Shown: one piece after another, positions 46,551 to 59,272 of the stretch
How positions within the stretch are numbered: the first letter of the stretch is position 1
How the letters are laid out: every line of letters starts with the position of its first letter
Assembly: GCF_000471905.2 (NCBI RefSeq)
Contig: NW_006497025.1
Coordinates: 114,309 to 178,308, forward strand
Origin: Amborella trichopoda
Taxonomy: Eukaryota > Streptophyta > Magnoliopsida > Amborellales > Amborellaceae
Direction: 5' to 3'
Length of the DNA stretch: 64,000 nt
Notes under the pieces: generated by a model
What the model was told of the DNA's origin: nothing
Databases searched by the model: none
Seen by the model: the letters and a program-made list of their open reading frames with translations, nothing else
Position numbers and translations under genes: made by a program

Positions 46551-49020
46551 GGTTGTTAGTGTTTGTTTGCTTTATGCATTGTCAGTGCTTCTTTGCTTTA
46601 TGCATTGGATATGACATCTGCCTTCAATTAGTTTCTTGTGCTCTATGTATAGTTAGTTTCTTGTACTCTATGTATCGGACCTACAATGTATCCTTCTCAT
46701 GCATAGCTATTGAAGGAAGCATTTTAGAGACCCAAAATAGCGAGGAGTAACTGTGCCATAGTAGTCTATTAAGGTGGGAAGCTATTATGTGGCATTATTC
46801 CAACTTTACTTGCTATTATTAGTATTTTAAGTATTTTGTTTGTAGAATATTGGCATGATCTCCTATCTGGGTTCAATACCATACATGTATACTTAGGTGC
46901 TTATGGGATTCAAAAGTTAAAAAAGTCCTAACTACTAGCTTAATGGGATTTTTTTGCTAGAGGTCTTGAACAAATATTTAGTTCTAAGAAAATATATATA
47001 CAATATTCTTGTCATTGGCCCAACCTATCTTTGTTAGGTTCCATTGTTTCTTTAATCCATTTTACTGATATATTCAAGGATGACTTAGGTATGATCCACA
47101 CCAATGAAGTTCTTCTATACATGGTCTACTATCCTCTCTTTAGATCTTATAGTTGTGTATAACGCATTTGGTTGACACGTGCACAAAACAAAAATTATAC
47201 ATGATAACAATTGCTCTCTGGATTTCCAGTAACTAACAATTTGTGAACTCTCCCTAGGATTGTTAGTAATGCCCAACTTGTAAGAAGCATTACATAGGAT
47301 ATGTGAGATTGAAGCATTAATTGATTATTTCAATGGAGATTGAATTAGTCTTTTTTTTTATTTTAACTATAATGTAATATTAGATGGGTTATTTAATGAG
47401 TTGTCCTATTTAATCTAAGTTGCTCGTTTTCTTATCATGTGTACTTGAGCTTCATTCACCCTTTCTAATGAATATTTCTTACTTGATATAAAATTAATAG
47501 ACAATGCTTGTATCTGCTGGAACCATATTGCTGAATTATTTGCATCATCTATAGCTAAATGAGTTATGTTATCATGGTTTAGTTGCACAAACTGATGGAT
47601 TTGTTTCTCTAATGTGCTACTGTTATGCTTGACTGAAACAAAGAGTGATGTTCCATGTTTCAAGGTTTACGTTTAGAATAGTAGAGAGTTAGGTTTATTA
47701 AGAGCGGTGTTCCATGTTTCAAGGATTTAATTTGAGAATAGTAGAGAGTTTGTTTTATTAGCCAATGGTCTCTCTCTCTCTCTCTCTCTCCACTTAGTTT
47801 TTTTTTTTTATTCTCGAGTTAAATGGACAATGTATTAAGTTGAATGGGCAATACTCAAACACATTTCCTTTGCCTACACACTACCATGAGATGAGAAAGA
47901 TACAATTGGATTATGAACAAGGTACTATTGAATGGGCTATGCTTTAGTGAGACAACTGTGTTTTAATGTCCTTTTTGAGACTTATCCAACCTTTGAACAT
48001 GTTCGATAACTCCTACTAATTCATGAGCCAAATAGAATTCCACCCCTTATTTGTAACTGCTTTGACAACTTTTGTTGATTACTCTCATGACTGTTAGTAT
48101 TTATATTATTGATGAGCCAAATAGAATACTACCCCTCAGTTGTAACCGCATTGACATCTTTTCTTGGTTGCTCTCATAACGGTTATTTTTTGTTGTCTGG
48201 ACTCATAACATTGTAGTCAACTTTTGACATCTTTTGTATGTAACGGCTTCTTGTGATAACTGCTTGCTATTATTGCCATGTGTTTGGAGTTCTTTGAGAA
48301 ATCCAAAATTGTTATGATTTGAGATAAGATCAAATAAAGAATGAGGATAAGCTCAAGCAAGGGCAAATAAGTTCAAATACCATCAAACAACTGTATAGAT
48401 GATTCAAAGGAAAGTTCGCCACTAGAAAAATGAACGATGATTGCATTCAATAAAATTCAGATTCAAATTTCAAATGATGAAGATTTGAAAGAGGAGGAGC
48501 CTTAACAGTTCAATTTTTTTTTTTGTATCATCGACTGTCAAAATGGACGATGAACTGCTTAAAATTGCAATAAACTCAACAAATCTTTACAAAATCTCTC
48601 TCTCGAGAGAGAGAGCGAGAGACTATAAAAGCACTGTGATTGATGAGAGCGGGGCCTTTTATGATCTTTCAGAAACCTTCACATATTTTTTAGCGTGGTG
48701 AAGCACAAAGTAGACCGATAGCACAAAACATGTTCTTTTTATCGCAGTAGACCGATAGCACAAAACATGTTCTTTTTATCTCAGTGAAAACTCAGACACC
48801 ATATATCTCAAGGGGATGTCACAAAGGTTGAGCTGCATTGCTCTAAGTACACTTCCTGTATCCTAGACTGACTGATTAAGGATATTCCTTGCTTGCCCAA
48901 TTGAGCTTCGATGTAAATGAAACAAATGTTTATTTGTAAGCATTTGGAACTCTTCTCGAGCCCATACTCAACATAAACAAAGAAATTTGAGTACGTCTTC
49001 CATCTATCAGGTTATTTGGA
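46551..49020. other. Intergenic stretch with short tandem duplications
   Basis: No gene recognised. A 67-codon frame at 46547-46750 is built of 'tttgctttatgcattg' and 'tttcttgt-ctctatgtat' repeats. Tandem pairs: 60-bp units 47641/47701, 89-bp units 48023/48112, a 37-bp pair at 48710. (TC)n at about 47770-47791. The dispersed repeat at 47150-47260 is shared with 22360-22500. Confidence 0.6.
48710..48783. repeat. 37-bp tandem duplication, one mismatch
   Basis: Units 48710-48746 and 48747-48783, both starting 'gtagaccgatagcacaaaac' and differing by one base near the end ('cgca'/'ctca'). Confidence 0.95.
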
Positions 49021-51389
49021 GTTCATTTCATTTAATATTTTGCAGTCACCCATTTTGGGGCGATCTCCATTGGGGAAGAGTTTGTCTTTTATCATATCAG
49101 TCTAAGTTTCTAAAAAATTAGAATATTGGATCCATTAGGATGAGAATACAATGATGACTAGCGTCTTCTTCATGGTGAGGACCCTGGTGGGGTCGTATAT
49201 TGCCACCAAAAGAGGGCAAAGCGCCTGTGAAATCACCACTCTTAGCACGCCAAGGACTGTCGGGCACACGGGAGGTCACAGGTACAAAGCTACAAAACTT
49301 GGCCCCTCTAAGGCAACAAATTCAGGACATGAAGCCCATAAAACACATAATTCATGCTGGTCTGATTGGTCCTAAGTTGACTCCATTGAAGGTAGCTTGG
49401 GATAATTCGATCACACCGTCGGTTGGTCGAGCAGGCTTTATCCAACAATTGTGGTCTCGACTTCGCCACGAACAGGTCAATGTGAGGCATGAAGATAGAA
49501 CCTACAGAAAAGGCATCAAACCCGAGTCACTCCATAATGACCTCTAATGGTTGTCTTTAAAGCTGCATTTCTCGACTATATGTTATATTCTGACCCGGGA
49601 AACATCGATACAGTATAAAACCCTCCCCATCATCAATGGGCACAAAGCCCGCTCTCGGAACTTGAAAACTCATATTTATGGACACAAGGTTCGAAACTCT
49701 TTAAAAAAGGTTCGGCCCATAGGCCATGGTGCCTCGAATGTTCCATCAAAAGAAGCGCGCCAAAATGGGGTTACCTTAGGTGAAAGAGTACCAACAAACT
49801 CTCTCTCTTAAACAAACTCTCTCTCACAAAATATAGGTAGGAGAAAGTTTCACCATAAATACAAGTCAGGTAAAAATAAATAAAAAACGTAAAAAATGGC
49901 CTTTCTCTCTTTTCACCACGTATATCTCTCTATCCCTCACGTTAATCTCTTCCTTTCTCTCCCTCACAATTTTCTCTCTCTCTCTCCTCTCTTTTTCATG
50001 TGAATCTCTCCTTTATCAAATCTTTCATCGGATCTTCACTTCCATAAAAATCTCTATTTTAAATCTCTAACTCCCCATTCATATCTCACATAAAATTCTT
50101 TAGAACAACCAAATCAACTGTTTCCAAACTTTCATTTTAGATTTTTTTTTCTAGGAAATTTCTTTACCCCACACGTGATTAACCCTCTCCCATCATTCTC
50201 TTTATAATTATCTAACAATGCTATCGAAATAAGATCATGAATCCTAGAAAATCCATCCTAAATAAAATAAAAAATCTCTTTTTAACTCATATATGAATAT
50301 CTCTAAAATTCAGTCCCAATAATAAATAAAAAATAAATATCTTGGATACGATTTGCATCGAGTTTCCACCCTTGGATTGCTTTAGGAGTACCCAATCTGG
50401 GCCTAGTATGACCACAACTAGGGAAAGAAGTATGTATCCGAGGATTACTGATACCCGCGTTGAAATATGGCCAGCTCTTGAAATTAAAAATGGAATGACT
50501 CACTTTTGACAAAGGGCTACCGAGACCATGGGAGCCATAGCTAGGAGTTTAAAACAATAGGGGGTAACAAAGACCATGACTTCTTGAAATGTTGAGAAAG
50601 ATAGAGCAAATACCTGCCAAGGAGGCGTAACAAAGACCATGACCATGACTTCTTGAAAGAAAATAGCTTTTGCCCTTTGATGAGCTTAGGGAGCCATGAA
50701 GCCCTTGGGTGGATAATGTCATGCAACATGATTAATATTAATACTCAAAAGCAATAGAAAAAGAAGTCTCAAATGGTAAAGAGGAGTAGGTAGCAACATT
50801 TAGTGTTGATGGGCATCTCTTTGAGAACGATTTGGGGCCCAATAGATGAGAAGAAAGGTTCCCCATAAGCTACCTCAGTCAATTACACCCCACAAGAGGC
50901 TGAAGGTAATATAAGGTCCCCCGTAGATAGCAGTTGTTATGATGATAGGTGGGACAGACCCCAGCCTCGAGTAAGAAGTCGATCATTTGAAAATTATGGC
51001 TCCTAAAACCCTGATTCCGAATCCGAAGGACCACACGTTAGTAAAACCTAGTACACCTAAAGTTTAGTTTAAATATTCCAAATTTATCTAAACCTATCCC
51101 AAATCATAGTAGATCTCAATATATTTCCAATGGTCCAAGAATCACTCGAATCGGACTTACAGAGCGAAAATTGGAAGCCTTGAAAGAATTAAAAGATCAA
51201 ATGACCAACCTATCCCTACCTAGGTCGCAAACCACTTGCTACGTCAGGCCACACAAGGCACTTTGCCTCATGCAACCCGATGAGCCTAAAGCAGTGGGGA
51301 ATTTTTCAAAAAATTTTGGATTTTTCAAAAGTCAATAAATTATGTGAATATTTTAAAAAATCCAAAAAATTGAAACATTTTGACTGAAT
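49021..51389. other. Unclassified stretch, probably repeat-derived
   Basis: No domain recognised in frames at 49151-49547 or 49551-49811. A pyrimidine-rich block (49795-50060, 'ctctctc' repeats) and a short duplication 'gtaacaaagaccatgac' (50564, 50627) are visible. LTR leader-like features such as 'cagtataaaacc' occur near 49610, without recognised ends. Confidence 0.4.
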
Positions 51390-51780
51390 CTAGACCCTTG
51401 GATTGAATTGATATAATTTCAACTATAACCCTACTTCAACCTATAAATGCCCATCCTAAACCCATATATAATCTGAAAATATCTGAAAAATCATAGAAAA
51501 TAGGCCAAAAACCCCCTAGAAAATTAGAAATTAGGAAAATCCCATAAAATACTAGATAATCCCCAATAAATCCTAGATAATAGGATAAACCCCCGAAAAA
51601 TCATAAAAAATAAATAAAAAATAAAAAAATTACGAAAAATGGAGAAACATTTCCAAACCAATAGAAAATTTCAAATTTCGAATTAGAAAATAGGAGAGCC
51701 TAAATCCCTTAAGAAATTGGGGAAAATCATCTCCCAACCTTAGGAAAACTTAGGTAAACCTTACCTGATTAACCCTAACC
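51390..51780 (-). repeat. Arm 1 of a ~450-bp inverted repeat pair
   Basis: Reverse complement matches 56850-57190: 'gggcatttataggttgaagt' against 'gggtatttataggcttgaac', 'agggttatagttgaaatt' against 'agggttgtggttgaaatt', and 'ttaagggatttaggctctcc' against 'ctaagggatttaggattttt'. The TATTTATAGG word looks like an LTR promoter. Old and diverged. Confidence 0.6.
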
Positions 51781-52939
51781 CTTCTTCAAGCCTTAAGAAC
51801 CCTAGATCTAAGTGAAAGAGCCTTAGATCTACTAAATTCTAGAATACAAAAGCATCCAGAGGGGAGATGGTGTCACCAGAAGAGTGGCATGATCCAAGCT
51901 CAAAACTCTGAGTTTACGATCCTAAGGTAAGTATTTCTTCCTTCTATTTAATTTAGTTTATTTTTTTATTAATTTAGTTTATTTTTCTTTGCCATTTCTG
52001 TTATCTTAAGTTAATAAAATTTTAAGGAACATTTTAATAGTCATATTTATAAAACTTGCGTTGTCAGTAGACTCAAAAGAGAATTGGACATGTATGGATC
52101 TACGATGCTTCAGATACTATAATTTGAGTGATCTCACCCTCTCTATTATTTCATAATTTAACTTGTTCCACATGATATTTCGGTACAAATCCGACCGTAA
52201 ACACTCTTTTAGCCCGAAAGGATGCCGAGTAAGCTGCCATGAAACAGTCACATTCCTCTATATTTCAAGAAGGCACGTCAACATCACAACTTGTTGCTAC
52301 TAAACCAGCGATACCCGTACTGTTAGCAGAGACACCCCATCTCGTGGCTATAAAATTGTAGGAATACTCCTAGTAGTATGGCTCGGTACCGGTGCATCTG
52401 ACGGTGCCGGTATCCAGCTCTCCACAAATGAACCTCGATCGAGCAATGGTCATAGAAGGCCTCAAGAGTTTGCATTTACCTGAAGTAAGGGTATTAAAAC
52501 TCTATCGAAACTCATATCTACATATATGGATCAGTCTACACATGAATCTGAGGCTGACCAAACTAAGAGAAGTCTGACATGTTTGAAACAGTCTGCAAAC
52601 TTAGTTATTTAAAAGAGTCAAAAAGTGTGGGTTCCATTAAATTCAAATTTACATAGAAATTAGCCTTAAAATACCTATTATTTGTAGATCGGCAACCAAA
52701 CCAGCTTGAAATCCACAAGAAGGACAAAGTAAATGAAAACATGAAAGTGGAGGAGACAAATAATGCCAATTTAATAAAGATGAAAAAAATACAATAAAGA
52801 GAATAATCGACAAAAATAAAGAAAATCATGAAGGAAAATAGGAATAATAGATCTATTAAAGCAAATAAAGCTAAATAATTAAATAACATAACGAAGGAAA
52901 GCAAATACTAGAGAAAATAAAGTGGAAAATAAGAAAAAA

Positions 52940-55850
52940 TAACTTAAAAAGTTGGGTCCCTAAGGATTGGCATCCGGAATTGGGGCCTAATCAGACTATG
53001 AAGATTGAATCCTTTCTCCTCGATTTTGATGGCGATGATCTTGATTGAAAAAAAGTACCCTGGGAAAAGAGGGATTCCTTGGAAATATATATCTAGGGAT
53101 TTTATTGATTAAAAATTGTTGTTTTTGGTCTCTGAAAATGGTGTGAATGTATTGAGTTAGGGTTTTAGGGCTATTAAGTTTCTCGACTTAAGTATTAGGG
53201 TTTTGACTTGTTTACGATACAAATCGGAGAGATCTTCAGAGGAAGATCCTTCATATCGAATCACAAACTGATTATTTAAAACAGTGATAGAGAGTGGGGA
53301 AAATCAAATTCTAATCTGAGGCTAGATATATTAAAAAACAAATAGATCGACTTTCATATCAGTGGCAGAGCCAGCATCGATCCAAAATGCACGAAAGATT
53401 GAATAAAATAAAAATAATATCCTAGATCTAATAAAATAACTGAAAAATAAATGACGATGAGAAATCCAAAAGAACAAAATATTGAATGAAATAACAATAA
53501 AATCCTAGATCTAACAAAATAATTGAAAAAGAAAAGAAAAGATGAAAATGAGAAAAATATCTGGCTGGGCCAGTTGGTCCGGGGCACTCGAGGCTTCGCG
53601 GTCTCGCCCGTATCAAAACCTCGGTTGTATATGTATGTCCTCTGTTGTGTTGTTTTCTCTTCAAACTTGACCAATCATTGGCTTGGTTGAACTAGACTGT
53701 TATTGAGCTAGGCAAAAGGTTAGTTTCAAGGGGGGCTAGGGCTTAAGGTTGCTTCTCTAGATCTAGAGTTGCTCTCTGGTTCTCAGATTTCCTGACCTAC
53801 AGGTTCACAAAATATCTATCCTAAATGGGTCACAAAATGTGTTTACATAAAGGCTCAAATTATACTAAAATGGATATATACCAAATTCAAGCATATTTGT
53901 TAGCCAATTTTCCATTTTAGGGTCAAAGGGAGCCCAAATATGATCAAAATTAGCAATTGCTTTTTTGTGATTTTGCCTACCAAAAATCAGATAAAAATAA
54001 TTTTTTTGTTATTTTTACTTTATTTTTTACTAAAACAATGGTCTTGCAAGATTTTGGATCACAAGATAGGGATCACGGACTATAATGGTATATGGTTCGG
54101 GGTTTACTGAGATAGTATGGTCCTAAGGGTTCAAGAGTATCACAAAATTTGCCAGTATTAAAAATGGGGTGTCTACAGTTGCTTTTCTTTAACACTCCTT
54201 ATCCTTCGAGGGATAGGTGAGTGGAAAAGAATACTCTATAGTGCTCCCTATTCTTCAAGGGGCAAATGAGTGGCAAAGACAATGACGACATGTTAAATTT
54301 TATCTTGACATTTCGTGGTCAGAGGATACACCAACTATTTCTCCAAGACATTGCGCTCCTCTCTCACCCACCTAGGGTATTTTCATCCTAGGATTTTCCA
54401 CCTGAGATATCGGTAAGTTACACAAGTATGAAACTCGAGTTGGATTTTCTGGTCGTGCCACTTAACTTCAGGGGTTTTCACAATTTCAAATTCTTAAACC
54501 TGCCATTTTCTTTGATTCCCTTAGGCTTTCGTAAGGCCTTCTATAGTTTTTTTTGTTTAGGGAAATACTTGCCTGGTCAATTCTAAAGAGAGAGATGAGG
54601 CAGCAACATGGTAATCATCATATATGGGTGTCCAAGCTCCTTCGTTTTTAAAAGTCTTTTTAAAAATTTTGAAAACAATGGGGGAACTTTGAAATAAAAC
54701 TCGGAGCTCTGGACACGTCACGATTTTAACAAAAAAATCAAAGTATTTTAGAAACACAAGACATATTATGAAAATTTTGAAATGAGATAGATATTTTGAA
54801 AAACAAATTTTTAATTATCAGTTTTAGCTCCCGCAACTATAGAGCCCTCTACGCAGTTTAACATCATGTAGCGATGAACAGTGTAGTTGGCAATTATACT
54901 CATACAACTATGGAGTATTTTTTAAAAGAAAAGTTTTGAAATGAAAGTTTTAAGTTTTTTTTGAGAAAAAACAATGTAGGTTTTACAGTTAACCACTTGT
55001 GACCCCTTTGGTGGACCTTATATGAGAGTGTCGAGTCCTTGCTTGAATCTTTAGGACGAAGAATCATCAAGTATTTATTTATTTTCTAACATCAGCTCTT
55101 GTATTTCAATTCAAAAGAGAGTTATCTAGATTTTTCGAGCAAAACAGAGTCTTGAAGAATACAAGATACTACCTCTAGGTGTTCAGAATCTCTTTGGATT
55201 TTCAATCACCATTCACCTTGCGAAATCCAGATGATCGAGGTCCTTAACAATGTTTCATCAGGCTAATACTCATTTATTTTTCTTTTGAAACTATTCTAAC
55301 TCAAGAAGAAGGAAGAGAAGATATTTAGAGAGAAAAGACTTTAAATAATAGAAGGAAATGAAAGAACTTCTACTTTTCATCGCCCCGATTCCCTTTCAGG
55401 TGTCTAGCCTGATAGCTTTTTTTCCAACGGTTGGGATTCCTTTCGGATTTTAAACCTAACGGATTTCTTTTTTATTTATTTTTTCATTGCCCCTAGGTCC
55501 CTTTCTGGTGTTCGGCCCTGGTTACTTTTTTTTTAACGTTTGGGGTTCCTTTGTATTTTCAACCCAGTACATTTTTTTTTTTTTTTGCCATTTCGCTTTA
55601 AGACTATTTTAGAATTTGATCATCTTTCCCTTATCCAAGTGGCAGAGAGGTTCTAATATCAGTTATCCTCTAATTTCTATTGCCCCAGGTTGGCATCTAA
55701 TATCTATTTGACAATGGTCATTGAGTTCCCCTTGGATTTGTCCTTTGAATTGCCCCACTTGAATCTTGATTTTGGGACTAAGAATCATTCTTAGTTTCCT
55801 AATCCCCCAATCTTTTGTGTGGACGGAAGCTCAAATAGTCACCCTTTAGG
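52940..55850 (-). mobile_element. Fossil LTR-type element, minus strand, same family as 25-36 kb
   Basis: LTR-like block starting at 54178 (TGTAGACACCCC on the minus strand) and running down to at least 53200, homologous to 33042-33870. Adjacent interior sequence 54179-55740 is homologous to 31500-33041: the 'gataggtgagtgg' / 'cactcacttatcc' phrases, the tandem block at 55395-55560, and 'aacaatgttt-atcaggctaa'. Only the 3' part of the element is present. Broken and old. Outer limits approximate. Confidence 0.65.
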
Positions 55851-56055
55851 CCATTAAAACACAATTCCAACTTCACCTTCTCATCACCTATTGTTGATGT
55901 GTATGTGATAAATAACTTAGGGAAATCCAAAATTTTAGAGTTATCCCCTTCAGGCCATTAAAACACAATTCCAACTTCACGTTCTCATCACCTATTGTTG
56001 ATGTGTATGTGATAACAAACTTAGGGAAATCCAAAATTTTAGAGTTATCCCCTCT
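55848..56055. repeat. 104-bp tandem duplication, nearly identical
   Basis: Units 55848-55951 and 55952-56055, both starting 'aggccattaaaacacaattc' and ending 'ttttagagttatcccc'. Only about four differences seen, so a recent event next to old fossils. Confidence 0.9.
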
Positions 56056-56230
56056 CAGAATACCTTTATTGGAAAATAAATACAAAATGATAAGTACAAA
56101 TATATGAGATAAATATACAAGAGACGGAGGCATATATAATACATTAGAAACAAAAAATAACAATTTATTACTTTGACATTGGAAACCAAACCCTTACCAA
56201 TTAAACAACCATCAATATTATATTGGTGTA

Positions 56231-56430
56231 GTTTGTATAGCGTCGAGATATGAGGTTTTAATACTGGAAATCTTTGTGATAGCCTTAAAATATATTCTCA
56301 TCTTTAATTATAAATTTTAAAACTCCAAAAATAGTGTAGATCAAGCAGATCTATGAAAATCTTAAAAATTGACGGTCCAAATATGCATTACAAGATGCAC
56401 CATTTCCAATACTTGAAATCTATTTTTTCT
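56231..56430. mobile_element. MITE family 1, copy F, truncated
   Basis: Starts 'gtttgtatagcgtcgaga', lacks the inner part of the left terminus, then follows the family: 'gtgtagatcaagcagatcta', 'attgacggtccaaatatgca', 'acaagatgcaccatttcc'. Ends at 'ctattttttctc'. Confidence 0.75.
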
Positions 56431-56449
56431 CAAAATTATTAAGAGTGAA

Positions 56450-56755
56450 ACTATCTCAAATTTTAAATTTTAGAGAAAAATATATTAAAATTTTAGAAAG
56501 AGAAACTATATTAAATTTTAGAGAGAGAAAGCACCTGAAAATTTTAGAAAGTAAAACTATGTCAAAAATTTTAGAGAAATAATTTCAAAATTTAAATTTT
56601 GGAGAGAAATTATATTAAAATTTTAGAGAGAGAAACTACATCAAATTTTAAAGATAGAAACTATCTCAAAAATTTATGGAGAAGCTATCCCAAAATTTGA
56701 GTTTTGGAGAGAGAAGTATAGTACATTTTTAGAGAGAGAAATTGTATCAAATTTT
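56450..56755. repeat. AT-rich minisatellite, ~25-40-bp unit
   Basis: About ten degenerate copies of 'aaattttagagagagaaacta' with spacers, directly after MITE copy F. Confidence 0.8.
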
Positions 56756-56849
56756 GTTACCAACCCATGGACATGGAAATGATTGTAATGAATCCATGAA
56801 TTTTGTATAGTTTATCCCAACAAGAGATTTGAGGAATCCATGACAATAA

Positions 56850-57220
56850 TACTTGATACTGAATGTCCATGGATTTTCTTAGATTTTAAATATCCAAGAT
56901 TCCTCATTTCCTCCTATCCAAACAGGCCTTGGGGTTTTCCCTAATTTTCTAAGGGATTTAGGATTTTTCCTATTTTTTAGGATTTTTAGACGAATTTCCC
57001 ATTTTCCAAGATATTTGAAGATGTATCCTAATTTTATAGTATTTTTTCTAATTTTTCTAGAGGATTTTCTCATTTATCTGAAATTCTCTGGGAATTTTCT
57101 ACGGATTTTTGGGCTATTTTTAGATGATTTTATAGGATTTTGAAAGGGGTATTTATAGGCTTGAACTAGGGTTGTGGTTGAAATTTGTTGGAGTTTACAA
57201 CAAGATTTTACAAATCAAAG
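56850..57220 (+). repeat. Arm 2 of the ~450-bp inverted repeat pair
   Basis: See arm 1 at 51390. Carries a TATA-like 'gggtatttataggc' near 57148, consistent with an LTR promoter fragment. Confidence 0.6.
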
Positions 57221-57534
57221 ACCCAGAATCATCTCACCTCGACTATTAGGAGGTAATTCCTTGGCTATTAGAAGGAGAATAGAGAGAGATCGCACTAAAG
57301 CGCGTGTACGCATACAAAACGGGCTGAGAAGTTGCGGCGAAGATGGTTTTGAGAGAATGACAATGGATTTGTTAGATCCATAGTGCCGTCCAGTGCTAAG
57401 GATGTAACAAATCTATAGTAAGGGCATTTTAGGTATAAAAGAATTTGGGAAAATGGGTATGCGTGATCTAGAAAAAATTAAGGTAATTTCGTAAATTGAA
57501 AACTTTGGAGGGATGTTTGCAAATGGATATACAA

Positions 57535-58930
57535 AGTAAAGACTCGTTCTAACGGGTCGATCGAAAGATATATGGCAAGACTAATCGCCCATGGTTTCTC
57601 ACAACAATATGGGATCGACTATAAGGAGACTTTCAGTCATGTGACCAAAATCACAACAGTATGTGTACTGCTTACACTAACAGCTAGCAAGTCGTGGAAC
57701 TTAGGGAAAATAGATGTGAACAACGCTTTGCTTTTTTTCATGGAGAAGTAGATCTATAGAGCAGCCAAAAGGTTTTGAAAGCAGAGATCGACCAAACTAT
57801 ATCTGGAAGCTAGAAAATGCCTTATACGGTCTAAAGCATGCATCGAGGGACTGGCATGGCAAGATTGTTGGGTTTCTATTACAAAATGGATTCTCTATAA
57901 CACCTGCTGATTCAGGCTTATTTGTCAAAGTCACAGATGGCCAACTATCAATTATACTTGTCTATGTTGATGATTTGATTATTATAGGAGATGACATTGA
58001 GAAAATCTACCACATAAAAAAGAATATGTCCTTCAGATTTTAGATGAAGGAGCTCAAGGACCTTAAACATTTTTTGGGTCTCGAAATTGATTGAGTCAAG
58101 GATGGACTCTTCTTATGTCAGCAGAAGTACACTAGAGATCTACTACAAAAATATGGAATGGTCGACTACAAACCAATCTCGATACCAATGGAAACAAATG
58201 TGAGGCTAAGTATAGATGAAGAACAACATATGAAGGACTCGATCATATATAGATAGATTGTCGACAGCTTGATCTATCTAACATTGACTAGGCCTGATAT
58301 TGCACATGTTGTCAAAGTAGTAAGCCGTTTCATACAGAATCCAAAGAAACCTCATTTAGAGGCCATTCACATAATCTTGTGATACATAAAAAGTACTGCT
58401 GACCATGGATTATTTTACAAGATGGAAAAATGCGAGTAGTGCAAATATTGTGATGTTGATTTTGTTGGTGACCAAACGACTCGCCGATCTACCACTTGAT
58501 ATTCTTTTAGCTTCGGATAAGCAACAGTCTCTTGGTGTAGTAAGAGATAACCCACTATTTCCTTGTTGACCACAGAAATGGAATATATATTTGCAGTAAT
58601 TGTTGCACAGGAATTCACCTGGATAACACTATTGTTGGAAAATTTGCATCAGCTAGTTGAGAAACTAGTGTCACTTTTCTGTGACAACCTATCGGCCATT
58701 CAACTAGTTGAAAATCCCTTATTCTATGCAAGGACAAAACATATTGAAGTACACCATTATTTAATACGAGAGAAAGTTCTAAATAAAGAACTTTCGATCA
58801 GAATTGAGGAACAAGTTGCACATGTATTTACAAAAGGGCTTGATGTTGCAAAATTTACCAAACACAGAGAACAACTCGGCATGATTAGAAAAAAGAAAAA
58901 TGATAAAAAAAATATCATAGCAACTTCATG
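57535..58930 (+). mobile_element. Fossil Ty1/copia pol segment (reverse transcriptase and RNase H)
   Basis: Copia-type reverse transcriptase motifs in order: GSIERYMARLIAHGFSQQYG, DYKETFSHVTKITTV, LVYVDDLIII (the YVDD box), LTRPDIAHVVKVVSRF. RNase H follows: the FCDNLSAIQLVENPLF block, ARTKHIEVHHYLIREKV and VAHVFTKGLD. Gag, protease and integrase are absent, so this is a 5'-truncated remnant. Broken at several places. A possible 3' LTR start 'tgttgagcagg' at 58930 could not be paired. Related to the common plant copia lineages with a KHIE/VHYH-type RNase H. Confidence 0.88.
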
Positions 58931-59272
58931 TTGAGCAGGAGAATTGTGAAGAGCAACACGTGGTTGCTCTTCCATCCCCCAACTCCTCTTTCTCCCTCTC
59001 TCATTTCTACTTCTCTTTCTTGAATATTCAAAAGATGGCAGTTAAATGAACCACAATTTTTACTTGATGGAAATGGATAGCTCACGTGGATCATTGTGAA
59101 CCTTATAAAAGGGTGGTTCACAAGTCTTATAAATAGAGCTTGGGTGTGCTTTATTTTGGGTCTGAAAAAAAAAAATGAATAGAAAGTAAGTTGTAGTAAG
59201 GGATTGGGCATGCGAGTTTTAGAGAGTATATTTTGGGTGGTCATGTGTAAAGTTATCGTAATAATTTTTTTT

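Noticed and set aside
56450-56755. Regularly spaced repeats resembling a CRISPR array
   Set aside because: Units are degenerate, AT-rich and of uneven spacing, in a plant nuclear context; it is a minisatellite.
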